NCBI GenBank assembly: GCA_963759115.1
Contig: CAVWXT010000005.1
Span: 620,001 to 684,000 of the forward strand
Length of the DNA: 64,000 nucleotides
Direction of reading: 5' to 3'
From: CAVWXT01 sp963759115
GTDB taxonomy: Bacteria; Planctomycetota; Planctomycetia; Pirellulales; Thermoguttaceae
In this document: positions 1-9,317 of the stretch, piece after piece
Layout of the letters: every line of letters begins with the position of its first letter
Position numbering within the stretch: the first letter of the stretch is position 1
The notes under the pieces: generated by a model
Told to the model about the DNA's origin: nothing
Database searches by the model: none
The model's input: the letters and a program-made list of their open reading frames with translations, nothing else
Made by a program: the position numbers and the translations under genes

Positions 1-1227
1 TCAGCGGCGGAGACTTCGCCCTCGACAAACAGCGCTTGCTCGTCCTGAAGAGCACTCGAAGTCGTCTTCGCCGAACGCCGGGGCCAGATGCACCAGCCCT
101 GTTCCTGTGTCGAGGGTGACGAAACTCCCAGGGACAACACGCCATGCAACGAATTCCTCGGCCTTGGCTAGCTCGCGGTCGTACAGTCGCTTGTATTCCG
201 GACTGTTGCGGAAATGGCACCGATTCTCATAGTACATCCGTCTAGTGGCAAGACCGCTCGTGTCGGTTCGTAACTTGCCCTTCCTTTGGCCATCGCGGGC
301 GTAGTAGTAATCAAACGGCGGCCTATAACGACAGCCGATGAGGTCTCGCCCCTTGACCAGTCGGCTTACATGAAAGCTCTTTCCGGACTTGCTCTTTATG
401 GCATCAATAAGTGCAGACGCGATCATCAGCTTTCGCTGCTCGCCTTCGACTGCCACTATCGAGTATTCCAGGTCGGGCTTGACCGCGGCGAACTGGTTGC
501 TGGGCAGCGTCCAGGGGTCGTGGTCCAGACCAGCAGATCCACGTCGCACAAGCCCTCACCCTGGCCCTCTCCCAAAGGGAGAGGGGACACCAGCGGAAAC
601 CGCACGTATACGCTCGGGTCGGCCACTTCGCGGTAGCCCTGACCGACCTCGCCGGAACTCAGCGCCGTGCCGCCTTGGGCCCACCACCAAACGATCTTGT
701 GCCCCTGATAGAGCAGGCCGCGGTCGAAAAGGGTTTTCAGCGCCCACCAAACGCTCTCCACGTAGCTTTGGTGGAAAGTGACGTAAGCCTCGTCCAGATG
801 AATCCAGAAGCCCAGCCGCTCGGTTAATTGCTCCCACTGCTGGGTGTAGCGGAAGACGCTCTCCACGCACTTGCGGATAAACGGCTCAATGCCGAAGGCC
901 TCGATCTCCTCCTTCGAGTGGATGCCCAACTCCTTGCAGACCTCGACCTCGACGGGCAGGCCGTGGGTATCCCAGCCGGCCTTCCGCTGGCAGAGGTATC
1001 CGCGCATGGTCTTGTAGCGGGGGAAGAGGTCCTTGATGGACCGCGTCAGGCAGTGGCCCGGATGGGGTAGGCCGTTGGCCGTCGGCGGGCCTTCGTAGAA
1101 CACGAATGGCGGCCGGCCGGCCCGTGGCAGCCAGCGATTTCTCGTAGATTCCCCGCGTTTTCCAGAACTGGGAGATCTCTTCTTCGAGTTTGGGGAAGGA
1201 GACGGAGCTTTCGACGGGCTTGAACAT
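1..1227 (-). CDS. ileS: Isoleucyl-tRNA synthetase, N-terminal part (runs off window, frameshifted)
   Basis: Class Ia aminoacyl-tRNA synthetase that charges tRNA-Ile in the cytoplasm. The start at 1227 (MFKPVESSVSFPKLEEE) opens the usual IleRS N terminus; further in come FYEGPPTANGLPHPGH (the HIGH-type signature, here HPGH), GWDTHGLPVE, and the WTTTPWTLPSN editing-domain entry. Only about 400 codons are inside the window; the rest lies to the left. Three frame changes occur near 1112 (an extra 4 bases in a CCGGCC run), 513 (a missing C in a C run) and 55. Because the gene is essential and the protein is otherwise intact on both sides of each break, sequence error is likelier than decay. A palindrome-bearing insert (552-590) adds about 12 residues, SPLPLGEGQGEG, just before the editing domain. 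Confidence 0.93.
552..590. repeat. In-frame palindromic repeat inside ileS
   Basis: A perfect palindrome with 9-bp arms and an AAA loop lies at 565-585 (CCCTCTCCC/GGGAGAGGG). On the ileS strand it is read in frame as SPLPLGEGQGEG, a low-complexity stretch that is not part of the IleRS family. A related sequence is read in frame in the kinase gene near 3361-3392. Confidence 0.8.
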
Positions 1228-1262
1228 GGGATACTAGCTGTGTGATCGGACCAAAACCGCTA

Positions 1263-1290
1263 ATCTTAGCACGTTCGGGGGTGGATTCAA
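1263..1290 (-). promoter_or_regulatory. Candidate sigma-70 promoter of ileS
   Basis: On the minus strand TTGAAT (1285-1290) is followed after 16 bases by TAAGAT (1263-1268). The predicted start of transcription lies about 30 bases upstream of the ileS start codon at 1227. Confidence 0.45.
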
Positions 1291-1347
1291 TCCGTGCAGC
1301 GATTCGTGCGTCAACCCGTGGAATGTGACGGAACGCAGAGCAAGGTG

Positions 1348-1376
1348 TTGTCGATACGCGAGCAATTTGGCATAAT
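1348..1376 (+). promoter_or_regulatory. Candidate promoter of the kinase gene
   Basis: TTGTCG (1348-1353), 17-base spacer, CATAAT (1371-1376). It faces the kinase reading frame that opens around 1425, and lies between the divergent ileS and kinase genes. Confidence 0.45.
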
Positions 1377-1424
1377 GTAGGAGTTGGCTCCTCGTGTCAG
1401 CTCGTTGCCGTAATCGCGATCTCT

Positions 1425-3925
1425 ATGGCAGACGAAAATCGCTGTTGATTCGTTTCTAGGACCTCCTGCGGCAGAGCGATCTGGTATCGGACGACCAGAT
1501 GCTGGCGCTGATGGCCGAGTTCCAGCGGTGCCGACACGGGGCCCGAGAGTGCGCAGAAGCTGGCCGACGAGTTGGTCAAGCGGGAAGTCTTGACCGCCTG
1601 GCAGGCGGAAATGCTGCTGCAAGGGAAGCATCGCGGCTTCCGTCTCGGCCCCTACCGCATCCTCAGACCCCTCGGCCAAGGGGGCATGAGCAAGGTCTTC
1701 CTGGGCGAGCACGAGATGATGCGCCGCCGCTGCGCGATCAAGGTCCTGCCCAGCAAGTACGAGGAAGACCCCGACCTGTTGAATCGCTTTCATCTTGAAG
1801 CGAGGGCGATTGCGGCCCTCGATCATCCGAACATCGTTCGGGCCTACGACTTCAACAAGGACGTGCGGTACGGCAAAGAGATCCACTATCTGGTGATGGA
1901 GTACGTCGAAGGCCCGGACCTGCGGCGGATGGTCGAGGAACAGGGCCCGTTGGATTACCGCAAGGCGGCCGATTTCATCTGCCAGGCGGCCGAAGGACTT
2001 GCCCACGCCCATGCGGCCGGCTTCGTGCACCGCGACATCAAGCCGGCCAATCTGCTGGTCGATCCCCACGGCGTCCTGAAGGTCCTCGATTTGGGGCTGG
2101 CAAGGTTCACTTTCGACGCGGAGCAGGCACTCGACGCCGCGGAGGGCGGCCAATCGGCGGTGGGCACGGCGGATTACGTGGCCCCGGAGCAGGTGGTCGA
2201 CAGCCGCAACGTCGACGGCCGCGCCGACATCTACAGCCTCGGCCACACGTTCTATTTTCTGTTGACCGGTCACCGGCCGTTCTCGAAGCCCACCATCATG
2301 GAACTTCTGATGGCGCACCGGGCGGAAGAACCGGAGCCGATCGGCAAGTCCCGCCCCGACGTCCCGCTGGAATTGGAGGCGATCATCGACAAGATGACCG
2401 CCAAGTCGCCCATCCAGCGTTACCAAACGGCCAAGGAAGTCGCCGAGAAGCTGCGCAACTGGTTGAAGCGAATCGGGAGGCGGCCACAGCTATTCGCGCA
2501 TTTCGGCACTCATGGCCGAGGCCATGCGCGCCAAGCAATTTGCCAATCAGGACACCACGCGGATGAAGTCGGCGTCGTCGGAGGACACCGAACTCGAACT
2601 GGCTTCTTTGGACGATGAACCGACCCGTTCCCGTGGTCCAACCGGCGGCGGCACGGCGGACAGCGATCGGGGCAAGACCGTCAAAGCGACGGGCGGCAAC
2701 GGCAAGGATAAGGACCGTCAGCCTGGTACGAAGGACAGTGTTGCTCCGGGAGCGCAGAAGAGTCAAACGAAGCAGGCGAAAGGCGAATCCAGCGGTAAAC
2801 TGCCTGCGCTCGGCGGCACGCAGCCCGCCGACGCAACTGACGAGGCCGCGCTGCCCACGATCAAGGCCGACTTGTCGTCGGTTAATTTGCCGTTTGTGGA
2901 GGCGCTGGTGACCGACGCGCTGTCGGCCGAGCCGTTGCCGGCGGCCGGTCAAGGTCCGCTCCCGGACGTTGTCTTGCCGAAGCCCAAGGCACAACCGCAG
3001 TCGCAGGGCGCTTCTGCCGTCGTCCTGGCTTTGGGGCGGTCTGGCAGGGGTGGTGCTGCTCGCTTTGTTGTCGCTTCTTCTCCTCCCGTTCGGTTCAGTG
3101 TCGACGGAGCAGGCCGGCGACCGGTCCCCTGTCGCGGAGCCGCCATCGTCGCCTTCTCTCGAACAAGCGAAGAAGCTCCCGGTTCCGACGCCGCCGGAGT
3201 CTCCTGAGGCGGAACCGAAGAAGTCGGAAAAGAAGCCCGGACGACGAACGGCTCAGGCGTCTCCTCCAAACTCCGACGAGGATATTCCCTCGCCCCGGGA
3301 CCGTGCGGAGGCCCTCTCCAAAGACGCGAATGGCGACGCGGCAACTCCCACGCCGCCGATTTCCCCTCCGCGCAGAGGGAGAGGGAGACAGCGGCCCGAT
3401 CCCATCCAGGCCCATGTCGGGCAGAACGGGCCTTCCGATGCGGCGTCTGAAGAAAGCAAACGCAAGCAATCGCAGTCTCCCAAGCCTCCGGCAGAGAAGC
3501 CGCCCGATCTCGATGCGCTGCTGGCCGGCGTCACCACACTCATGGTTGACCTTAAGCCCTTCACTGCCGATCGCGGGGGCAAAGTGACCCCGCTCGTAGC
3601 GCGTCAGGCAGGTGAGGCGTTCGAAAAATTGGGACTGACGGTCGTAGCGAAAGACGCGACCGTGATGGAGATCGAGTTGAAAGCGACCAGTGCCCCGGGC
3701 GTAACCACTTTGGTCTTGTCGGCAGAGTTGAAGTGCCCTCCCCAAGAAGGGAAAACCGCCGTCCCGGTCTGGAAGAACAAGGTTGAGATATCTGCCGGGA
3801 AACAACCTTTGCCTCCGATCATGCCTCAAGGACTGCTGACGCGCATCCGAGGGGCGGCGAGCAAGTTCTTCGATCAGTTCGTGGACGATGTTCATCAGGC
3901 CCGCAAGAAGACCGGGGCCGAGTGA
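1425..3925 (+). CDS. Transmembrane Ser/Thr protein kinase (PknB type), frameshifted
   Basis: Hanks-type kinase. Order of parts: an N-terminal helical region ending KREVLTAWQAEMLLQGK; kinase domain starting YRILRPLGQGGMSKVFLGEH (glycine loop), AIKVL (Lys), HRDIKPANLL (catalytic loop), LDLGLAR (in place of DFG), APEQ; a long Lys/Gly/Ser-rich linker; one membrane helix around 3030-3100 (WLWGGLAGVVLLALLSLLLL); and an external Pro/Lys-rich C-terminal part ending at 3925. The parts sit in three frames, with breaks near 1450-1530, 2466 and 3018, so start and N terminus are uncertain; 1425 (MADENR) is my best guess. A repeat near 3361-3392 is read in frame as a PPRRGRGRQR stretch. It converges on the nucleoside phosphorylase gene with a 5-base gap. 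Substrate unknown. Confidence 0.85.
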
Positions 3926-3930
3926 CTTCT

Positions 3931-4769
3931 TCAGCTTCGTCCGCTGGCTTCCTGGGCCAGCACGCCCAGCACGATCTTCCGCAGTTTCGGCTCGGCTTCG
4001 GCGGCGGTGGCGAGGATTTCCTCGATGTTCGCCGGCTTCAGGGCGTCGGGGAAGACAGAGGTCGGTGACGATCGACAGGCCCAGCACGCGCATGCCGGCG
4101 TGGACCGCCACGATCACCTCCGGCACGGTGGACATGCCGACCACGTCGGCCCCGATGGTGCGCAGGAAGCGATATTCGGCCCGGGTTTCGAGGTTCGGGC
4201 CGGTCACGCCGGCGTAGACGCCGCGATGGGCGACGAAATTCTCCCGCCGGGCGATCTCCAACGCCCGGCGCATCAGCACCGGATCGTAGGGCCGGCTCAT
4301 GTCGGGGAAGCGGGGGCCGAGGCTGTCGTCGTTCACGCCGACCAGCGGATTGTCGTTCATCAGGTTGATGTGGTCGTCGATCACCACGATGTCGCCCAAG
4401 CGAATAGAGCGGATTCATGCCGCCGCAGGCGTTGGAGACGATCAGCAATTCGGCGCCCAGGGCCCGCATCACGCGGATCGGAAAGGTGATCTGCCGCTGC
4501 GAGTAGCCCTCGTAGGCGTGGAACCGGCCCTCCATCGCCACCACCGGCACGCCTTGCAGCACGCCGCAGACGAGCTGGCCGGCGTGGCCGACGGCAGTGG
4601 ACTGCGGGAAGTGAGGGATCGTGGCGTAATCGAGCGTGGCCTCGGTCTGGATCTGGCCGGCGAGGCTGCCCAGGCCGGTGCCCAGAACGATCCCGGCATA
4701 GGGCCGGTCGCCCCAATGGGCATGGATGACGTCGGTGGCCTGGGCGATCTGCGCGGCTAGTTCGTGCAT
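3931..4769 (-). CDS. Purine nucleoside phosphorylase (trimeric PNP/MTAP family), frameshifted
   Basis: Cleaves purine nucleosides with phosphate in purine salvage (cytoplasmic). Start MHELAAQIAQATDVI at 4769. Family marks: GIVLGTGLGSLA near the N terminus, GHAGQLVCG, MEGRFHAYEGY, SNACGGMNPLYSLGDIVVIDDHINLMN, NPLVGVNDD, VTGPNLETRAEYRFLR and GMSTVPEVIVAVHAGMRVLG. Two single-base breaks: near 4395 (one extra G in a GGG run) and near 4045; when corrected the protein ends EASGRS with a stop at 3931-3933. Length about 279 residues, normal for the trimeric family. The gene follows a small acidic-protein gene on the same strand. Confidence 0.9.
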
Positions 4770-4850
4770 GGGCTCGTACCCGGCGCGAACGCCGGCGGCA
4801 AACGTGTGGATGTGGCGACAGCACTGAAATCAAGGCCGTGCCATCGCGGT

Positions 4851-5148
4851 TCAGGGCGCCTCGTCCTCGTCGGGTTCCTCCTCCTCGAACTCGTCCTCTC
4901 CCTCTTCCTCGTCTTCGAGTTCGTCCTCATCGAGGTCTTCGTCGAGATCGTCGTCGAAGTCGTCGTCGAAATCCTCCTCGAAATCGTCGTCGAAATCGTC
5001 GTCGAAGTCGTCGTCGTCGAAATCGTCGTCCTCGTCTTCGGCCGCTTCGGCAACGCACGTGCCGGCCCGCAGGGCTGCCGTCATCGCACGGCGGAGCAAG
5101 ATCGGTTTCCGTCAACGGCCACCGCAGGGGCTCGAGTTCCCGCAACAT
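4851..5148 (-). CDS. Small Asp/Glu-rich acidic protein
   Basis: A frame encoding about 60 residues of almost pure Asp/Glu with regularly spaced Phe (DDDF, DDDFDDDFEED repeats) ending EEEEPDEDEAP. An ATG at 5148 (MLRELEPLRWPL) would start it but needs one frame correction near 5110; a TTG at 5099 opens the acidic frame directly. The DNA is a run of CGTCGT-type triplets on the plus strand, so it could also be a simple repeat. It precedes the phosphorylase gene by about 80 bases on the same strand. Function not recognised; acidic tails of this kind bind cations or basic proteins. Confidence 0.45.
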
Positions 5149-5440
5149 GATTTGGTCCTCGGTCGATTGTGTGGTGGGAGGGATTGCCGACCGCCCGGGA
5201 CGCCGCACACACCGATCGGTCCCGGCCGAAACGGCCAATGCCAAATTGTGAACCAACCTATTGGGCCTGTCAACCGCGAAGGCAGAAGCCATGCCGGGGA
5301 ATACGCGGAGCCCCGGCACAATCGCACCCCCTCTTTATGGTGCCGATTGCGGGTCGTGAGAGGGCGCGTTAAGATCAGCCTCGCTCCGTATCCAACGGCG
5401 CCTCGAGCTCCCTGCTGACGCGTCATTTGTGGAGAAGCAG

Positions 5441-6407
5441 ATGAATACGCCGGTCAGACGTGCCTTTACGTTGGTGGAACTGTTGGTGGTCATCGCCATC
5501 ATCGGCGTGCTGATTGCGCTGTTGCTGCCGGCCGTCCAGATGGCCCGCGAGGCAGGACGAAGAATCCAATGCGGCAATCAACTCAAGCAGATCGGCCTGG
5601 CGCTGCACAACTACGCGCAGGCCCACAATGGCTTCCCGCCCGGCTGCATCGTGAGCACCGGCAATCCGCCCGGGTGGGAGCCGTGGCAGGAAGCAAAATC
5701 GACGGGCCTGGCAAAACAGCACGGCACGAGTTGGATGCTCCAGATTCTGCCCCACCTGGAGGAGCACACCCTCTTCGATCGGTGGAACTTCGCGACGAAC
5801 GTGGTGGGCAACGCCCAACTGGCGCAGTTCGACATCCCGCCCTTCTATTGCCCTAGCCGGCGCAGCGCGCATTCGGTCACAAGACCGGGCTCATCTGCCG
5901 GCCTCTGCCTGGACGCGTGGCGGCAACGATTACGGCGGTTGCACCGGGTCGGGCAACGGATGGACCAACGATTCCTACCGATACTTCACCAAGCCGGAGA
6001 GCGGCAATGAATCCGAGCATTGGCAACATTGGAGCCGAGTGGGCATCTTCCTGCCCAACACGTCGACGCGATTTCCCGATATTCGCGACGGCATGAGCAA
6101 TACGATCATGATCGGCGAGTTGCAGCGGCTCGTGTCCCCGCCCTCGGGCGTTTCCAGCGTGGAAGGCTGGGCCGCGGGCGGAGTGGCAACGCTATTTACC
6201 ACCAACGATCACGAGAAATCGGGCACCTATCAGACCGGCGGGATGAACAACAAGTTCTTTGAATCGCCCGGCAGCGAGCATCCCGGCGGGGCCCATTTCG
6301 GCATGGCCGACGGCTCCGTCCATTTCCTCACCAATAACATCGACAAGCTGTTGTTCCGCCACCTGGGGGCCATGGCCGACGGGCAAGTTGTCCAGGTGCC
6401 GGACTAG
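5441..6407 (+). CDS. DUF1559 family protein with pseudopilin-like N terminus, frameshifted
   Basis: Start at 5441, preceded by GGAG at 5431-5434. N terminus MNTPVRRAFTLVELLVVIAIIGVLIALLLP is a type II secretion/type IV pilin-like prepilin segment with a cleavage site before FTLVE. Then REAGRRIQCGNQLKQIGLALHNY, the typical DUF1559 start, and near the C terminus HFGMADGSVHFL, the H-X9-DG motif. One frame break near 5885 separates PFYCPSRRS from GGNDYGGCTGSGNGW. Planctomycetes carry many paralogues of this family, thought to be exported surface or pilus-like proteins. Converges on the amidohydrolase gene with a 4-base gap. Confidence 0.9.
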
Positions 6408-6411
6408 GCTT

Positions 6412-8217
6412 CTATTTTCGTTGGTACACGGTCTTCCCGCCGATCATGGTTCGCAGGGCCTTGATCTGCCGGATTTCCTCTTCGGGGCACGTCAGGTAGT
6501 CGCGGTCGAGCACGACCAGATCGGCGAACTTGCCCGGCTCCAGCGAGCCGACGGTCTTCTCTCGGAAGTTCACGTACGCGGCCATGATCGTCACCGCCCG
6601 CAGGGCCTCCATCCGCGTCAGTTTTTGTTGCGGGCCGTAGGTGCGGCCCTTCTGGTTCTTGCGGCTCACGGCCACGTACAACTGCAGCATGGGGTTGAAC
6701 GAATTCATGGCCGCGTCGGGATCAAGCCCTTCCATGTGGTCGCTGCTCAGCGCGATGGGCACGCCGCCGTGAAGCCAATCCGCCAGCCCGATGAAACGCT
6801 CGGCCCAGTCCTGGCCATAGACCTCGGCCATGGCGTCCGAGTCCTTGTAGTAGAGGCACGGGTGGGTTCCGACGCAGATCCCGAGCCGCTTGCACCGTTC
6901 GATGGAATCCTCGGCCGGGAAGTAGGCGTGCAAAAGGGTAAAGCGGCGGTCGGCCAAGGGAATCTGTTGGTTGACGCGCTCCAGGGCATCCAACACGCGA
7001 TCGACGCCTGCGTCGCCCGTGATGTGACAGCACATTTGCCAGCCCATCTTGTGCCCTTCGGCGAAGATTTCGGCCATTTCGTCGACCGTATATTTCAGGT
7101 CGCCGCGATAATTGGGATCGTCGAGCACGTAGAACTTCGCCCGCTTGGGGCCATAAGGCTCGCGGAGAACGGTCGTGCCCCAGTGAATGCCGCCGTCCAC
7201 CAAAATCTTCAGCGGGCCGGCCTTGATCCAGTCGTCGCCATCGCCGAACTTGACGTCCAGTTCGCGCACGAAACGCCGTACGTCCTCGGCGTTCCGCATG
7301 TTCTCCAGGAAGGTAAGCGTCACGCGGGTCGTGAGGCGGCCGAGGCCGCGAAGGGTACGAAAACGGTCGAAGATCGGGCGATTGGCGCCCCGCTCGTTGA
7401 TGCTGGTGATCCCGACCTCGTTGTAGACCCGCAGCACCTTCTCCAACGCGTCCAGTCCTTGTTGCTGCAAGTCGGTTCCCGCGGGCAGGAAGCGGCCGAA
7501 GTAGTCCTTGGGCCACGGCAAGAAGTCGGCCACGTCGGTGTCGCCCACGGCGATCATCCGCGGGTTGCCGTCCTCGTCGAGCAGGACTCGTCCGCCCGGC
7601 ACTTTGGTGGCGCCTTTGGCGATGCCGGCCGCCTGGAGACCGCGGCTATTGAGCACCCATTTCCGCGCGGCGTTGAAGGCCACGGGATGGGTCGTGCAGG
7701 CCGCATCCAACTCGGCCACGGTCGGATGCCGCCGTTCGGCCAGCCTGGTAATGTCGTTTCGGGGCACCACGATCCAAGTTCCCGCAGGGGTCTTGGCGGC
7801 GGCGCGGCGAATCCAATCCTGCACCTCGGCAATCGACAACAACACGGCGTACGGAGTGCCCAGCATGGCGCTGGCCACGTCGGTCGCGTGTACGTGTTCC
7901 TCGGTGAACCCGGGAACCACCGTCCTGCCCTGCAAGTCGATGACGGTCGTCTTGTCGCCAATCAACGGGCGAACCTCATCATCACTGCCCACGGCCACGA
8001 TTCGGCCGTCGCGGACCGCAATTGCCTGGTGGGTGCTTTCCTGGGCGTCGACCGTGACGATCTTGCCGCTCAAAAGCACGGTGTCGGCTTTCGAGGGCGA
8101 GACCTGGTCTTGAACAGGTTTCTGGACGGCCGGTTTCGGGTCGGCAGCCGCGGCCGGCGTAGCGGCTAGAACAGCGATCACCATGAGATACCCCGGATAG
8201 TTCATTCCTCGGTTCAT
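6412..8217 (-). CDS. Exported amidohydrolase (amidohydrolase 3 family, YtcJ-like)
   Basis: About 601 residues from ATG 8217 (MNRGMNYPGYLMVIAVLAATPAAAADP), a Sec signal peptide with an AAA-type cleavage site; a start 12 bases further in is possible but its GAGGA would touch the codon. The metal-binding N-terminal motif is EEHVHATD, followed further on by LHAY, a C-terminal ALSSDHMEGLDP and the closing GSLEPGKFADLVVLDRD typical of amidohydrolases. It hydrolyses an amide or related C-N bond in the periplasm; substrate not predictable. No frameshift. Confidence 0.85.
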   Translation of the reverse strand: MNRGMNYPGYLMVIAVLAATPAAAADPKPAVQKPVQDQVSPSKADTVLLSGKIVTVDAQESTHQAIAVRDGRIVAVGSDDEVRPLIGDKTTVIDLQGRTVVPGFTEEHVHATDVASAMLGTPYAVLLSIAEVQDWIRRAAAKTPAGTWIVVPRNDITRLAERRHPTVAELDAACTTHPVAFNAARKWVLNSRGLQAAGIAKGATKVPGGRVLLDEDGNPRMIAVGDTDVADFLPWPKDYFGRFLPAGTDLQQQGLDALEKVLRVYNEVGITSINERGANRPIFDRFRTLRGLGRLTTRVTLTFLENMRNAEDVRRFVRELDVKFGDGDDWIKAGPLKILVDGGIHWGTTVLREPYGPKRAKFYVLDDPNYRGDLKYTVDEMAEIFAEGHKMGWQMCCHITGDAGVDRVLDALERVNQQIPLADRRFTLLHAYFPAEDSIERCKRLGICVGTHPCLYYKDSDAMAEVYGQDWAERFIGLADWLHGGVPIALSSDHMEGLDPDAAMNSFNPMLQLYVAVSRKNQKGRTYGPQQKLTRMEALRAVTIMAAYVNFREKTVGSLEPGKFADLVVLDRDYLTCPEEEIRQIKALRTMIGGKTVYQRK

Positions 8218-8383
8218 ACCACACACCCTTGAGTTGCGTTTCCGATTCTCGCCAAGGTTTCCCGCGTGGGGCCACCGCCCGGACGCGCTGCCGGCTGTGG
8301 ACGTTCCCATTCTCACAGCGGCCCGGCCGGGTGTCAACAATCTCGATCTGCCGACCCCCAAATAGGACAATTGCGGCGGCAGG

Positions 8384-9142
8384 CTATTTTGCGGTTTTGC
8401 CCGCGTCGGGAGTCGCTCGGGGGATTGGATTGTCGACCGCGTCGCGCAGCGCCTGGCGGGCAAGGTGGGCGATTACGACCGCGACCGCTATCATTGCCGC
8501 CAGCCCTAGGCCCAAGAGAATCTCGGCTTCGATCCCGACCTTAACCTTGCCGGCAGCCAGGTCGGATAGGCTCTTCGCCAACGAGCCCACGTAGGCCCAC
8601 ACCAGGGTCTCGGGAAGTCTGCCAAGCCAGGTCGCCAGGACATAGCGGCCCAACGGCACGCCGGTCAGCCCGAACAGATAGCTCGTCAGGTCGAAAGGGA
8701 ACAACGAGCAGAGTCGGGTCAACAGCACGACCTGGAATCCCTGTTGGCCGATTGCACGGTCGACCGCGCGGAACTTGGGGTGGGTGGCCAATCGGTGCTC
8801 GATCCATCCCCGCACCATCCATCGGGCCACCAGAAACGCCGCTGCGGCCCCCAATGTGGCCCCCAGGGAAGTTGCCAGAGTCCCCCAGACCATGCCATAC
8901 AGGAAGCCGGCCGCTAGCGTTAACGCCGATCCGGGTAGAAAAAGCAAACAGATGATGACGTCGAAAGCGACCAGGAGCAGCAGCCCCCAGGCCCCCAAAC
9001 CTTGGATCCACTCCAGCACACGTTTGAGGTGGTGTGGCGTGGGCAAGAAGAACAGGCCCGTGACGATCGCCGCGACCAAAGTGACCGCAAGACCAATCCG
9101 CAGCAGGGCAGGCGATTTCATTTTCTTGGTACGGACGGCCAT
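8384..9142 (-). CDS. VTT-domain (TVP38/TMEM64, DedA-like) membrane protein
   Basis: About 252 residues from ATG 9142 (MAVRTKKMKSPALLRIG). Five or six hydrophobic segments; conserved core FLPGSALTLAAGFLYGMVWGT, then GATLGAAAAFLVARW and RLCSLFPFDLTSYLFGLTGVPLGRYVLATWLGRLPE, matching the VTT family of inner-membrane proteins now linked to lipid scrambling. The reading frame stays open upstream through a terminator hairpin, so the longer start is rejected. Lies 166 bases upstream of the amidohydrolase on the same strand. Confidence 0.85.
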   Translation of the reverse strand: MAVRTKKMKSPALLRIGLAVTLVAAIVTGLFFLPTPHHLKRVLEWIQGLGAWGLLLLVAFDVIICLLFLPGSALTLAAGFLYGMVWGTLATSLGATLGAAAAFLVARWMVRGWIEHRLATHPKFRAVDRAIGQQGFQVVLLTRLCSLFPFDLTSYLFGLTGVPLGRYVLATWLGRLPETLVWAYVGSLAKSLSDLAAGKVKVGIEAEILLGLGLAAMIAVAVVIAHLARQALRDAVDNPIPRATPDAGKTAK

Positions 9143-9160
9143 GGCATGTCGGACGCCACA

Positions 9161-9196
9161 GTAGAAAAGAAGACGGCCCGCCAGGGCGGGCCGTCT
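9161..9196 (-). terminator. Rho-independent terminator (minus strand)
   Basis: Perfect 10-12 bp stem AGACGGCCCG/CGGGCCGTCT at 9171-9196; read on the minus strand the stem is followed by TCTTCTTTTC. It sits upstream of the VTT gene, so it must stop transcripts arriving from the right. Removing the IS4 element would place it about 25 bases after the stop codon of the PEP-CTERM gene. Confidence 0.75.
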
Positions 9197-9222
9197 CTTG
9201 CCAATTGTATTCTTGCGTGCAG

Positions 9223-9232
9223 CAGCTAGGCC
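9223..9232. repeat. Target site duplication, left copy (IS4 element)
   Basis: CAGCTAGGCC directly abuts the left inverted repeat; the same ten bases follow the right end at 10692-10701. Confidence 0.9.
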
Positions 9233-9262
9233 CAATACCGTTCAATTGATCTTTCAATAAAA

Positions 9263-9316
9263 GTAGCCTCCCGCCAAGATTGGGTTGTCACAAATCCTTT
9301 CTGGCAAGGAGGCTAC
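9263..9316 (+). promoter_or_regulatory. Hairpin that buries the transposase ribosome-binding site
   Basis: GTAGCCTCC (9263-9271) is the exact complement of GGAGGCTAC (9308-9316), which holds the AAGGAGG ribosome site of the transposase; GCCA (9273-9276) and TGGC (9302-9305) extend the pairing. A transcript starting outside the element would include both arms and hide the site, whereas one starting inside the loop region would not. IS10 and IS50 use the same logic against read-through. Confidence 0.65.
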
Positions 9317-9317
9317 G

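Noticed and set aside
4757..5319. Thr- or Arg-rich frames antisense or shifted to the acidic protein
   Set aside because: They are shifted readings of the same triplet-rich DNA.
6259..8169. Long plus-strand frame over the amidohydrolase gene
   Set aside because: Antisense shadow: the minus strand holds full amidohydrolase motifs.
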